Notes: generated from the letters alone by a model not told the origin. DNA of 64,000 nucleotides from Diphasiastrum complanatum (GCA_029204225.1 CM055109.1:31533870-31597869); one strand, 5' to 3'; counted from the first letter of the stretch, positions 59,501-63,060 are shown. A program made the numbers and translations.

Positions 59501-60659
59501 AAATGTGACTAGGGGTTGGTGGAAGCCAATGCCCTGAGATTATGGAGGCTGATTCTGCATGAGACAGGGGAGTCATTCTATGGTCTTTTGTTGTTCATTT
59601 TGGACCTAGAGGCTGGAAAGCTTTCTTGGAACATCATTTTGTACGGTATGGATAATAGCTGGGAGATTACTTGATTCTATGGTCTTTTGTTGTCCATTTT
59701 GGACCTAGAGGCTGGAAAGCTTTCTTGGAACATCATTTTGTACGGTGTGGATACCGTAATGCTACCCATAAAGTGCTGCATCCTAACTTTGGATAGCTGG
59801 GAGAATACTTGATTCCCTTGTGTGGTCCTCAAGGCTCAAGAAAACAAAAAATCGATGAGAAGGGTGGATTATCGTGTTTGTTCTAGCAAGATCCTGTTCT
59901 CATGTCCAGCTTTTTTCAAATCCAGCTGATTCTGTTGGGGGTCTTTCAATTTACTCCAGTTATGTAGTTGTAAAATAACACAAAAGGGATGGTTAAACCA
60001 TATTCAATAAGCTTGATTTTGCAATTGAATGTGACAAATTTTGCATGTAGCAACTTTCAAGTATGCATGCCATTGCTCTCTTAATTTTGACATGCCATTG
60101 CTCTGTTGATTTTGACATGCAAAAATGCTAGTCTTGCTAAAAGAAAGCCAAGTGCATGCTAGAAGATGCATGGATATTGCATTCTAGACTGCATGTATTT
60201 CTGACGGAATCAGTTAGCTTCCCAAATTGTTCCACATAGCATATCACTTTCTGCCAGTTTGAAGCACGGAATAGCTGTAAGGATATCATGCTTACAAATA
60301 GGGCATGACATTTTCAGACTGGAAATCAGTATTATTTATAATCTTCGTGTTTCTTGCTACTTGTCTAGTTTAGGTGTTTCCTTGTTAGATATACTGCATT
60401 AAGGTGCTGGCAGACTTTTCAATATTGAATGGGCTGTGAGAAATCATTTCAAAACTAGACATGATGAGAGTTCAGCTCTTATTTTAATACCCGGTGCATT
60501 TCAATGATCCTATGTAACAAATCTGACAATTGTCATGTAACTTTTCAGGAGATTATTGGAGTTTTTAACCGGAACTGCATGATCTCTTATTCAGCATATC
60601 GTAACATTTTTCCAATATGGGCACTGGGTGCATACCAGCATAAAGTCCTTGGACACTGA
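4609..60659 (+). CDS. CAS1-like: Oxidosqualene cyclase, probable cycloartenol synthase (13 C-terminal exons; 5' part outside window)
   Basis: The enzyme cyclises 2,3-oxidosqualene, in plants to cycloartenol, the sterol precursor; family members act at the ER. Exons: 4609-4775, 24089-24277, 28296-28409, 28559-28681, 30072-30194, 30285-30383, 38025-38081, 44513-44559, 44780-44923, 57877-58054, 58474-58554, 58964-59047, 60549-60659. They give 504 codons plus TGA, matching family residues 252-756 with no net indel. All introns are GT-AG and phases agree throughout. Visible motifs are [27 protein letters not shown] (protonating Asp; usual motif DCTAE), VECTSA and QW-type repeats. Y410, H477 and I481, which direct Arabidopsis CAS1 to cycloartenol, are all kept. 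Introns reach 19.3 kb and are packed with transposons. The N-terminal exons and promoter are outside the window. Lupeol or amyrin synthase is less likely because of the H and I residues. No break was seen, so I call it functional by inference. Confidence 0.93.
4776..5382 (+). other. Start of a 19.3-kb intron (4776-24088); no gene in this part
   Basis: Donor GTAAAT. The first 600 bases are AT-rich with no recognisable element. The remainder of the intron is described under the LINE and Ty3 entries up to 24088. Confidence 0.8.
5383..6115 (-). mobile_element. LINE fragment (3' end of ORF2)
   Basis: On the minus strand 5800 to 5580 encodes a segment ([33 protein letters not shown]...TLRSL) matching the C-terminal zinc-binding region of the better-preserved LINE at 52.6-55.1 kb ([23 protein letters not shown]). 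The part from about 5825 to 6010 resembles 57245-57430, so those two stretches share a repeat. Frameshifts and stops are frequent. No 3' tail is visible here. Confidence 0.65.
6116..6449. other. Intron sequence between LINE fragments
   Basis: No gene or clear element is recognised. It may be eroded LINE sequence. Confidence 0.4.
6450..7000 (-). mobile_element. LINE endonuclease-domain fragment
   Basis: On the minus strand 6895 to 6700 reads like an AP-endonuclease domain of a non-LTR retrotransposon: [47 protein letters not shown] and [10 protein letters not shown]. About 6660 to 6490 continues it in shifted frames (FGSKLLDM...[10 protein letters not shown]). It ends next to the AG microsatellite that is the tail of the neighbouring LINE copy. 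Frameshifts make it non-functional. Confidence 0.6.
7011..7080. repeat. (AG)35 microsatellite, LINE tail
   Basis: An uninterrupted 70-bp AG run. Read in the LINE sense (minus strand) it is a (CT)n tail directly after ATAAAGCTTT, as at three other LINE 3' ends in this window. The long SLSLSL reading frames over it are only translations of the repeat. Confidence 0.95.
7083..7750 (-). mobile_element. LINE 3' fragment with (TC)n tail
   Basis: Minus-strand 7740 to 7510 encodes the terminal zinc-binding part of the LINE reverse-transcriptase protein ([51 protein letters not shown]). About 400 bp of 3' untranslated sequence follows, ending ATTAATAAAGCTTT plus the TC tail. Its 5' end is cut at 7750/7751, where it abuts a truncated Ty3 LTR. 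Confidence 0.7.
7751..7968 (-). repeat. Truncated 3' LTR of Ty3 element G2
   Basis: On the minus strand it starts TGTTACGAGCTCGTGAC and follows the G1 LTR for about 218 of 358 bp, with scattered substitutions. It breaks off in the LTR middle at the LINE junction (7750/7751). The polypurine tract (AAGGGGGAGGGAG on the minus strand) lies just before it at 7969-7981. Confidence 0.85.
7969..9020 (-). pseudogene. G2 Ty3/gypsy pol, 3' half (integrase and chromodomain)
   Basis: Minus strand. The integrase core is in 9020-8349 ([38 protein letters not shown]). The integrase C-terminus ([17 protein letters not shown]) and a chromodomain-like end ([18 protein letters not shown]) are in 8348-7980. The second catalytic Asp region reads [12 protein letters not shown], where G1 has [12 protein letters not shown], and a stop separates the integrase core from its C-terminus near 8348. 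The element is interrupted at 9020 by G1 and resumes at 15373. Confidence 0.9.
9021..9378 (+). repeat. G1 5' LTR
   Basis: 358 bp, TGTTACGAGC...CTCTTACA. It begins with a short palindrome (TTACGAGCTCGTAA). Confidence 0.95.
9380..9391 (+). promoter_or_regulatory. G1 primer-binding site, initiator tRNA-Met
   Basis: TGGTATCAGAGC starts two bases after the LTR. It is the standard complement of the 3' end of plant initiator tRNA-Met used to prime reverse transcription. Confidence 0.92.
9392..10240 (+). other. G1 leader (5' untranslated region)
   Basis: About 850 bp without a coding frame. It contains repeated motifs such as 'ATCGCTG' and 'CAGCGAG' and is shared, diverged, with G7 (55107-56100). 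Confidence 0.75.
10241..12165 (+). pseudogene. G1 gag and protease
   Basis: Gag starts near 10241, where related copies G2 and G7 align (G2 has ATG then TTSPESDQP). Here the start reads AAGACGACC, so the ATG is lost; the next Met codons are 10311 and 10338. About 30 bp present in G7 are missing near 10482, which shifts the frame. The main frame then runs 10462-12165: capsid ([13 protein letters not shown]...[11 protein letters not shown]), a CCHC knuckle ([14 protein letters not shown], about 11250-11290), and the protease active site [12 protein letters not shown] (about 11518), with DDGA where most retropepsins have DSGA or DTGA. A TAA at 12163-12165 ends the frame just before RT. Downstream sequence continues in the same frame. 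Confidence 0.9.
12166..15003 (+). pseudogene. G1 pol: RT, RNase H, integrase, chromodomain
   Basis: An unbroken frame from the TAA at 12165, with the first Met at 12229 and TAA at 15001-15003. RT runs from [10 protein letters not shown] to [13 protein letters not shown] (catalytic DD at about 12565). RNase H has [15 protein letters not shown] and [10 protein letters not shown] linker rich in S, D and E lies at about 13490-13590. Integrase has the HHCC finger ([11 protein letters not shown]...CQKC) and a D,D,E core with [18 protein letters not shown] and DDQTERVNQ. The end ([21 protein letters not shown]) is a chromodomain, marking a chromovirus. It needs readthrough or reversal of the stop at 12163-12165 to be made as part of gag-pol. 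Confidence 0.93.
15004..15014 (+). promoter_or_regulatory. G1 polypurine tract
   Basis: The purine run TGGGGAGGGAG directly precedes the 3' LTR. This is the plus-strand priming site of LTR retrotransposons. Confidence 0.88.
15015..15372 (+). repeat. G1 3' LTR
   Basis: 358 bp, same ends as the 5' LTR, followed by the target duplication GGCAG. Confidence 0.95.
15373..18416 (-). pseudogene. G2 Ty3/gypsy, 5' half (gag to integrase), degraded
   Basis: Continuation of G2 after the G1 insertion. From the right on the minus strand: leader to about 18300; gag start ATGACCACTTCTCC near 18300; capsid (17827-17374); CCHC and protease ([14 protein letters not shown], about 17020); RT palm ([19 protein letters not shown], about 16760); RNase H (about 16320-15990, [13 protein letters not shown]); acidic linker; integrase zinc finger (15524-15430). 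The RT fingers are missing: protease sequence at about 16860 jumps to the RT palm at about 16830, a deletion of several hundred bases relative to G1. Many stops and frameshifts. The 5' LTR and PBS are gone; at 18416 it joins G3. Confidence 0.88.
18766..18860. repeat. Perfect 35-bp inverted repeat (foldback) in G3
   Basis: 18766-18800 and 18826-18860 are perfect reverse complements around a 25-bp spacer. Both arms derive from the same RNase H end ([12 protein letters not shown] region, G1 13325-13360), so a small piece of the element was copied or inverted in place. Confidence 0.95.
18924..20031 (+). mobile_element. Solo LTR or LTR-like insertion, 1108 bp
   Basis: Starts TGTTAGCAGATTCC and ends CTGTGAACA, flanked by ATCAA (18919-18923) and ATTAA (20032-20036), a 5-bp duplication with one mismatch. 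Removing it restores the continuous RNase H sequence seen in G1. A TATA-like box (TATTTAAGG, about 19304) and an AATAAA (about 19360) support an LTR in plus orientation. No coding sequence inside. The two ends are weakly inverted (about 12 of 15 bases), so a small TIR element is the alternative. Confidence 0.78.
20560..20702 (-). repeat. 5' LTR remnant of G3
   Basis: On the minus strand it matches the terminal 140 bp of the G1-family LTR (GTAGGGCAAACACTAACTGATC in the plus reading) and ends beside PBS-like sequence at about 20545. Confidence 0.8.
20706..22560 (-). pseudogene. Different Ty3/gypsy element G4, fragment
   Basis: Minus strand. The integrase HHCC region lies at 20950-20800 ([23 protein letters not shown]). 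RNase H and RT sequence lies at about 22540-22000 (plus-strand readings such as ACACAAATAATGCCTCCATA correspond to the conserved WRHYLxG region). The integrase sequence is clearly different from G1-G3. Frames are broken. An 802-bp solo LTR interrupts it at 21171-21972. No LTR of its own was recognised. Confidence 0.72.
21171..21972 (+). mobile_element. Solo LTR, 802 bp, TSD ATATA
   Basis: TGTTAGCAATTGTGC...CTTCCAACA, flanked by ATATA on both sides (21166-21170 and 21973-21977). It has a TATA-like CCATAAAAGG (about 21498) and no internal coding sequence. It is inserted in G4. The ends and promoter position suggest a copia-type LTR left by LTR-LTR recombination. Confidence 0.85.
22561..24088. 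other. End of the 19.3-kb intron; unassigned AT-rich DNA
   Basis: No gene recognised. Two stretches, about 22690-22755 and 23590-23655, are similar to each other (both contain 'TTTTGGTCC.TGC' and 'CTTGGG.'). This suggests an old duplication or two decayed copies of one coding segment. The intron ends GTGCAG at 24083-24088. Confidence 0.5.
24089..24277 (+). CDS. CAS1-like: Cyclase exon b (EDLYYPHP)
   Basis: 63 codons, phase 0 at both ends, acceptor GCAG|GAA and donor AAG|GTTACC. It begins [13 protein letters not shown] and ends [17 protein letters not shown], one of the best-conserved cyclase segments (about residues 308-370). Confidence 0.94.
24278..28295 (+). other. 4.0-kb intron
   Basis: Apart from the copia fragment at 26936-27165 no element is recognised. 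Two blocks of short direct repeats containing 'ATGTGTCA' and 'AAGTGTCCCAGTGA' (25560-25740), and 'CTCAGTGCATACA' (27570-27620), look like transposon remains without a class. Confidence 0.6.
26936..27165 (+). mobile_element. Ty1/copia RNase H fragment
   Basis: Across shifted plus-strand frames it reads [12 protein letters not shown] / [11 protein letters not shown], then [22 protein letters not shown], the segment between RT and RNase H of copia elements (compare YLTTTRPDICYAVGIVSQF and YGLIYRKHDGLPELCGYVDADC in C2). Too short and broken to classify further. Confidence 0.6.
28296..28409 (+). CDS. CAS1-like: Cyclase exon c (NMLCCWVE)
   Basis: 38 codons, phase 0/0, acceptor CCAG|GTG, donor [28 protein letters not shown] to LAEDGMKMQ (about residues 371-408). 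Confidence 0.94.
28559..28681 (+). CDS. CAS1-like: Cyclase exon d ([10 protein letters not shown])
   Basis: 41 codons, phase 0/0, acceptor GCAG|GGG, donor CAG|GTTTTT. The Tyr of [10 protein letters not shown] is the position called Tyr410 in Arabidopsis CAS1, one of three residues steering cycloartenol formation. About residues 409-449. Confidence 0.94.
28682..30071 (+). other. 1.4-kb intron with poly-C tract and hairpin
   Basis: No gene. It holds a run of 13 C (29400-29412) and a perfect 12-bp hairpin, GGGCTCTTTAAT / ATTAAAGAGCCC (29905-29916 and 29921-29932), with a 4-base loop. Confidence 0.7.
30072..30194 (+). CDS. CAS1-like: Cyclase exon e, catalytic Asp exon (DCSSE)
   Basis: 41 codons, phase 0/0, acceptor AAAG|GTA, donor AAG|GTGATT. 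It contains [15 protein letters not shown] and [15 protein letters not shown]. The Asp of DCSSE is the general acid that opens the epoxide. His and Ile at -6 and -2 from it are H477 and I481 of CAS1. The usual motif is DCTAE, so this copy differs at its third and fourth residues. About residues 450-490. Confidence 0.94.
30285..30383 (+). CDS. CAS1-like: Cyclase exon f
   Basis: 33 codons, phase 0/0, acceptor CCAG|GCT, donor [24 protein letters not shown] to [13 protein letters not shown] (about residues 491-523), less conserved in the first half as in other cyclases. Confidence 0.92.
30384..31984 (+). other. First part of a 7.6-kb intron (30384-38024); nothing recognised
   Basis: AT-rich, donor GTAAGC. 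Several short reading frames but no domain or element that I can support. Confidence 0.55.
31985..32300 (-). mobile_element. LINE reverse-transcriptase fragment
   Basis: Minus-strand reading [36 protein letters not shown] aligns with [17 protein letters not shown]...[18 protein letters not shown] of the LINE at 53.9-54.6 kb. Sequence up to about 32300 continues through the YADD region in broken frames. Confidence 0.65.
32301..33452. other. Intron sequence upstream of copia C1, with (CT)15
   Basis: A (CT)n microsatellite lies at 32522-32551. The 32590-32997 stretch is more GC-rich and open in several frames on both strands but has no recognisable domain. The last 400 bp may be the leader of C1; no LTR or tRNA-Met primer site was found there. 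Confidence 0.5.
33453..34250 (+). pseudogene. C1 gag
   Basis: Starts [17 protein letters not shown] with [18 protein letters not shown], typical copia gag (the UBN2 / retrotran_gag region), then an acidic/basic tail. The zinc knuckle [14 protein letters not shown] (about 34187-34228) lies in another frame, so the gag frame was lost in the AAGAAGAAGAAAGG stretch near 34170. Confidence 0.88.
34262..35260 (+). pseudogene. C1 pol part 1: protease and integrase N-terminus
   Basis: Protease active site [18 protein letters not shown] (about 34363-34415). The integrase zinc finger follows ([14 protein letters not shown]...[11 protein letters not shown]), and the core begins [15 protein letters not shown] and [18 protein letters not shown]. 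The frame breaks at about 35163 just after VLRSDRG, where one G is missing. Confidence 0.9.
35261..36780 (+). pseudogene. C1 pol part 2: integrase C-terminus and reverse transcriptase
   Basis: Begins with the integrase Glu region ([19 protein letters not shown], from about 35250), then the GKQ-type C-terminus ([20 protein letters not shown]) and an acidic linker. RT follows ([43 protein letters not shown], and the catalytic [10 protein letters not shown] at about 36640). The frame is lost at about 36745 in the segment that should read LGVEVW. Confidence 0.9.
36749..37400 (+). pseudogene. C1 pol part 3: RT end and RNase H
   Basis: [22 protein letters not shown] runs to FRQL, then a deletion removes the conserved VGSLIYLTTTRPD block, and sequence resumes at [22 protein letters not shown] stop lies near 37101 in STT*EAIW. 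RNase H ends with [13 protein letters not shown] and [14 protein letters not shown]. Confidence 0.88.
37401..38024 (+). other. C1 3' flank and end of the 7.6-kb intron
   Basis: The PPT-like run at 37482-37492 (GAGGGAGAGAG) should mark the start of a 3' LTR. No matching 5' copy was found before 33453, so the LTR length is unknown. The intron ends CCAG at 38024. Confidence 0.5.
38025..38081 (+). CDS. CAS1-like: Cyclase exon g (QW-type repeat, short)
   Basis: 19 codons, phase 0/0, acceptor CCAG|AAT, donor [28 protein letters not shown], the QW-type repeat segment (about residues 524-542). Its 3' half and donor are duplicated just downstream. Confidence 0.93.
38051..38214 (+). repeat. 82-bp perfect tandem duplication across an exon-intron boundary
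   Basis: 38051-38132 and 38133-38214 are identical by eye. Each unit has the last 31 bp of exon g, its GT donor and 51 bp of intron. The second donor is at 38164-38165. Using it would add codons ending in a TGA at the unit junction (38132-38134). Confidence 0.95.
38215..38716 (+). other. Intron sequence, no element recognised
   Basis: AT-rich, between the duplicated donor and the Ty3 fragment G5. Confidence 0.55.
38717..40440 (+). pseudogene. Decayed Ty3/gypsy fragment G5
   Basis: Plus strand. RT reading [47 protein letters not shown] (38770-38930) is followed by FLDD-region remnants with stops (about 38955). Integrase remnants are at 39490-40030 ([33 protein letters not shown]) and the integrase C-terminus at about 40080-40300. 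It is closest to G6 in wording (compare [17 protein letters not shown]). Highly eroded; no LTRs found. Confidence 0.75.
40441..44512 (+). other. Rest of the 6.4-kb intron; mostly unassigned
   Basis: No gene. A 9-bp GC hairpin (GGAAGGCCC/GGGCCTTCC) lies at 41404-41429. At about 41820-42000 one plus frame is open and rich in Q, S and Y ([20 protein letters not shown]...[10 protein letters not shown]), possibly a captured exon scrap. At 43230-43320 [18 protein letters not shown] resembles a retroelement gag. None is secure. The intron ends TGCAG at 44508-44512. Confidence 0.5.
44513..44559 (+). CDS. CAS1-like: Cyclase exon h (NPAETFGDI)
   Basis: 15 codons plus two bases of a split Pro codon, acceptor GCAG|CTC, donor [23 protein letters not shown] (about residues 543-557). 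Confidence 0.93.
44780..44923 (+). CDS. CAS1-like: Cyclase exon i (VECTSA)
   Basis: One base completes the split Pro; 47 codons follow, then two bases of a split Trp; acceptor ATAG|T, donor TG|GTAAGT. It has [16 protein letters not shown], containing the active-site Cys of VECTSA, and ends in the QW-type QRPDGSW. About residues 558-606. Confidence 0.94.
44924..45230 (+). other. Start of a 13.0-kb intron (44924-57876)
   Basis: No element recognised in the first 300 bases. The rest of this intron is LINE and Ty3 sequence. Confidence 0.6.
45231..46560 (-). mobile_element. LINE copy L4
   Basis: Minus strand. RT motifs in 46530-46330 ([40 protein letters not shown]). 46300-45800 aligns with 54460-53900 of copy L6. 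Its 3' end is a GA-rich stretch (45231-45276) followed by AAGCTTTAATATCC, the same order as other LINE tails here. 45280-45800 is too diverged or deleted to align with confidence. Confidence 0.72.
46570..47084 (-). mobile_element. LINE copy L5, 3' part
   Basis: Starts on the plus strand with GAGAAGAAAGAAAAGAAAGCTTTAT (the LINE tail and 3' end), then tracks 52600-53090 of L6. It stops at 47084 where G6 is inserted and continues at 51822. Confidence 0.8.
47085..47553 (-). repeat. G6 3' LTR, 469 bp
   Basis: On the minus strand TGTTATGTACC...GGAGTTGTAACA. It is preceded on that strand by the polypurine tract TATGGGGGGGAA (47554-47565). CACTATATAGGC in the plus reading at about 47388 gives the palindromic TATA-like box. 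It is at least 95% identical by eye to the partial 5' LTR. Confidence 0.9.
47566..50220 (-). pseudogene. G6 pol: RT, RNase H, integrase, chromodomain
   Basis: RT and RNase H run unbroken from about 50220 to 48954: [21 protein letters not shown], catalytic [12 protein letters not shown] (about 49890), [14 protein letters not shown] and [12 protein letters not shown] lysine-rich insert ([17 protein letters not shown], about 49570-49520) sits between RT and RNase H. Integrase follows in broken frames: HHCC region ([17 protein letters not shown]), [27 protein letters not shown] (about 48590) and [22 protein letters not shown] (about 48230). The C-terminus is [15 protein letters not shown] (about 47930) and a chromodomain remnant [20 protein letters not shown] (about 47670-47610). 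Confidence 0.9.
50221..50454 (-). pseudogene. G6 gag remnant fused to RT
   Basis: Minus-strand reading [46 protein letters not shown] and [13 protein letters not shown] is gag C-terminal capsid. After [10 protein letters not shown] it runs almost directly into the [12 protein letters not shown], so the zinc knuckle and protease have been removed by one deletion. Confidence 0.8.
50455..51537. other. Unassigned block with poly-C tracts inside G6
   Basis: Replaces the 5' end of G6. It has runs of 20 C (50995-51014) and 17 C (51164-51180), several A and T homopolymers, and a patch of high GC (50815-50875). There is an 86-codon plus-strand frame (50629-50889) with a hydrophobic stretch followed by [17 protein letters not shown] do not recognise it. 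The base texture is unlike the neighbouring transposons. An organelle-derived insert or a second element are both possible. Confidence 0.55.
51538..51816 (-). repeat. G6 5' LTR, partial
   Basis: 279 bp aligning with 47276-47553 with few differences (for example GTCCCATAAAGC for GTCCCATCAAGC). The remaining 190 bp of the LTR, towards the PBS, are missing. Confidence 0.9.
51822..52555 (-). mobile_element. LINE copy L5, 5' part
   Basis: Continues L5 beyond the G6 insertion. It tracks L6 53100-53800, for example the stretch around 52170-52300 against 53465-53590 (TGAGTCC..TAGTAG, ATGAGTACCTGA.GG). No intact frame. Confidence 0.75.
52561..55063 (-). mobile_element. LINE copy L6, 5'-truncated, with reverse transcriptase
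   Basis: The best-preserved LINE here. The 3' end on the minus strand is GGCATGGAAAAGACATTAATAAAGCTTTC followed by (TTTC)n and (TC)n (52561-52600). The 5' end is cut at about 55063 inside ORF2 at the junction with G7, so the endonuclease is missing. It is followed in the same orientation by L5 and L4. Confidence 0.88.
53862..55016 (-). pseudogene. L6 ORF2 reverse-transcriptase domain
   Basis: Minus-strand frame 55016-53862 with one TGA at 54645-54647. It has [89 protein letters not shown], and the catalytic [12 protein letters not shown] (about 54290). [15 protein letters not shown] then marks the thumb. The zinc-binding tail ([16 protein letters not shown]) lies at about 53300 in another frame, so the protein is broken after [10 protein letters not shown]. 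Non-LTR retrotransposon RT; the clade is not resolved. Confidence 0.9.
55064..56508 (+). pseudogene. Ty3/gypsy 5' end fragment G7 (G1 family)
   Basis: Plus strand. The last 43 bp of an LTR (GTGTTAGGATCTATTACA ends at 55106), a mutated PBS (TGGTACCAAAGCC), about 950 bp of leader, and gag N-terminus to about 56508 ([21 protein letters not shown], about 56165-56225). The gag start codon aligned with ATGACCACTTCTCC of G2 reads AGG here (about 56068). It retains the roughly 30 bp that G1 has lost. It breaks off in gag. Confidence 0.85.
56509..56739. other. Intron sequence, unassigned
   Basis: Nothing recognised between G7 and repeat R copy 2. Confidence 0.4.
56740..57200 (+). repeat. LTR-like repeat R, copy 2
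   Basis: Plus-strand relative of 4165-3842 with the same landmarks, including GTTATGGACTCGGCTCATTAC, three spaced copies of CTTGGGCCCTAT or similar, CACTATTTTCCCTCTC and a TATA-like GGCTATAAGTAGG. Divergence and indels are considerable. Confidence 0.55.
57201..57876 (+). other. End of the 13.0-kb intron
   Basis: 57245-57430 resembles 5825-6010 (shared wording ATATGGAAAATGGTGAA / ATGTGGAAAATGGTGAA), so it is another copy of that repeat. The last 300 bp, ending TTCTAG at 57876, are probably original intron. Confidence 0.5.
57877..58054 (+). CDS. CAS1-like: Cyclase exon j ([14 protein letters not shown])
   Basis: One base completes the split Trp, then 59 codons; acceptor CTAG|G, donor [28 protein letters not shown] lines the active site, followed by the QW-type repeat [17 protein letters not shown]. 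About residues 606-665. Confidence 0.94.
58474..58554 (+). CDS. CAS1-like: Cyclase exon k ([10 protein letters not shown])
   Basis: 27 codons, phase 0/0, acceptor TCAG|ACC, donor [29 protein letters not shown] to LIASGQ (about residues 666-692). Confidence 0.94.
58964..59047 (+). CDS. CAS1-like: Cyclase exon l (last QW-type repeat)
   Basis: 28 codons, phase 0/0, acceptor ACAG|GTT, donor [28 protein letters not shown] and FENGDYPQQ (about residues 693-720). Confidence 0.94.
59048..60548 (+). other. 1.5-kb intron with tandem duplications
   Basis: No gene. It holds a 99-bp direct repeat and a short 31-bp duplication near 60065-60125 (CATGCCATTGCTCT twice). Confidence 0.65.
59575..59754. repeat. 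99-bp tandem duplication
   Basis: The segment starting ATTCTATGGTCTTTTGTTG at 59575 recurs at 59674 and matches over about 80 bp with two differences. A partial third copy of the unit end (ATAGCTGGGAGAATACTTGATT) lies near 59792. Confidence 0.88.
60549..60659 (+). CDS. CAS1-like: Cyclase terminal exon m
   Basis: 36 codons and TGA, acceptor [26 protein letters not shown] then [17 protein letters not shown]. The family usually has ALGEYR followed by a few residues. The stop is at the expected place, giving about 756 residues overall. Confidence 0.94.
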   Translation, partial: EIIGVFNRNCMISYSAYRNIFPIWALGAYQHKVLGH

Positions 60660-62400
60660 CATGTACAGCATTATTCCACAGGATTGAAGATTATATCGTG
60701 CTCACATTCATGAACAAGTACATTTTGTATGGAAATCCATAGTGGATTGGAATTGATCAATAGCCTGTCTACTGTAAATCCTAAAATCTAGCAGCTTCTT
60801 TGCTGAAAGAGCATGTTTATGCAATATTGGTTGCCATGATCCTGTAATCAATGCTGATTGTAGCAAGAAAGTAGTGGATTCACTGATCAGAAAGAGTAGG
60901 CTAGTGAAAGGAAACGTTATAATCTGTTCCAAATGCAGTATTGCTTGCCATGATCCTGTAATCAATGCTGGCATGCTTATAGCAAGAAACAGATTGTTAT
61001 GTAATCACTCTTGGAACTCATGTTGTGTGTTCCGAGTGATCTTTCCTAGAAAATAGGGAAAACAAGCTTGACATAAACAATAAGCAAAATTGTAGAGGAA
61101 TCATCTAGCATCTGCTTAAAACAATTATTTTGTAACCTTACTTCGGTTCACCTTTCAAATACAAGATCTCTTGGGCTACTAGCAAAAACTTTGAATTTGT
61201 AACCTTACTTCGGTTCTTCAAATACAAAATCTCTTGGGCTACTAGCAACAACTTTGAATTTCACTACATGACTTTCAAGATGTGTTCTTATGACTATCAC
61301 AGAGTAAACAAATGAAAACAGTGTTGAAATTTATGGGAATGTATGTACGTTATTTTTGAGATTTTTAATGAGTGCCGTTGGTAGACTAAATCGAGGCATT
61401 TTTACATGTATATTGAAAAACGTTAAATTAAGTCTAGAGTTCTCTTGTGTAGTTAAGAAAGAGATAAGCATCACGCAAGAGCTCTCATAAGCTAAAAGAC
61501 AAAATGCAAAGTAACTTGAACTACTTATCAAAAAAGGATCACTCAATATATGAACATTTTTTGTATTTGCCAAACATTGATATGAAGTTCTTTATATTCT
61601 TGTCCAACAATGATGTTCACTCAAGGTTATTACTTTTCCCTTGTTCTAGTAGTGCGCACCTTACGTGTGATAAGTGAGAGGGTGCTTTTATTAGAGAGAG
61701 GATGGCGATAAAAAATTAAGACCAAAATGGCAAGAGACATTGGGCAAATATGTGTAGAAAGTCTCATATGCTTGAAAGTGAAAGGAGCAAATAATGTTAG
61801 GTTTATTAGGCCACGTCTAGTGTGCAAAAAGCTAAGGCTTGCTTATTAGTTCCATATGAAAATTTATGAAGTTTAGAATATGAATTTCCTAAAAATTTCA
61901 AAATTCGAACAAATGGAAGGTGCCGTTGTGGCCTTGTTTCATGTTATGCACAATGTTTGCAATAGGAAGTGCGTTACAGTTGAGATCTGAAAGTGTTGGC
62001 CTAGGACCAAGGATGATAAGTGTAGTTAAAATAGAAAAGAATCATATAACTTTTTCAATCCTAAGAAATTTGTTTCACTAGAAGTGAGATGAGCAGTTGC
62101 TACAGTCAATGATTGTTATTTTCAAAATCAATCAAGTGCTTGAAACAACTTATTAACCAAGAGAAGAACTAGCCTTATTTATTTGTGACAAGACCTCATA
62201 AGAGGATACAATTTTGGAACTCCAAATGTTGATAGTCTCAAGGACCTGGCTTGGGAGACTAAATATTAGCTTCTAAGTTATTAAGCGCAAGGATGGGCAA
62301 GAAATAGACCAACTTTTTAACATATGACAAGGCTTAAAAGTATATTTATCATTGCTGCTTAAGATTTCAAAGGTAGCGGAGCATGTAACATCCCCAACTG
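60660..62400 (+). other. 3' flank of the cyclase gene
   Basis: No further gene recognised. A segment (GCCATGATCCTGTAATCAATG) occurs at about 60832 and 60948. No AATAAA lies close to the stop, so the 3' end of the transcript cannot be placed. Confidence 0.5.
61134..61260. repeat. About 63-bp tandem duplication
   Basis: Two adjacent copies start GTAACCTTACTTCGGTTC at about 61133 and 61199 and end ACTTTGAATTT. The second lacks a few bases. Confidence 0.85.
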
Positions 62401-63060
62401 AAATTTTTTCTTTGCTAAATATAACCTCTCAAGTTAGAGTAAATTTCTACACATCCTGGTGTTGTGAGGTGACCTAGTGGCACTAACAAATTAATCTCCC
62501 TAATCTTTAGCTATAATGCCCGATACCACCATAATCATCATACTCTTATGGTTCCAAACCTGGTACGTGGACGATCTTAGGACTCAATCCATCCAAGTAG
62601 TATACACTAATCAATTAATAAATCTGGATGATGCCTATAGTGGCCCTACGCTCTTCAACTTTTAGAGCCTCAACTCATAAGCTATATCCACGGTATATTT
62701 AGCTAGTATCTCACATTCGATGTCTAGCTACTAGATTTCTACTTGTAGCTCTCTTGACTATGATTTTTGTGGCCATGCATATACTTAGACTTAGAATTTG
62801 CTTTGCACAGGAACACAGATCATGCTACACAGTAACACAGACAGAAAATCACTCTCCTCAGCAAGCTCACATAGCAACTGTATTTCTCAAAATGAAATTA
62901 CACTGTACATATAGTTGTTCACTCAGGCAACCCATGCATGACCCAGGTTGCCGTTGGCGGGACGCGTGTCCCATCGACTTGCCTCGTGACTAGGCCAACT
63001 GATCCTTATCCATTGACAGGACCCACTTACAATCACACAATGATTCTAACTTTAATTCTA
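62401..63060 (-). other. Probable 3' LTR region of copia C2
   Basis: Lies just downstream (minus strand) of the C2 PPT-like purine run (AAGGGAGAGAGT, 63064-63075). An LTR should begin here, but neither end nor a matching 5' copy is in the window, so the boundaries are unknown. Confidence 0.35.

Noticed and set aside
4609-60659. Two or more separate cyclase genes or a pseudogene array
   Set aside because: No cyclase segment occurs twice apart from the 82-bp duplication. All exons are collinear and in phase, so one gene explains them.
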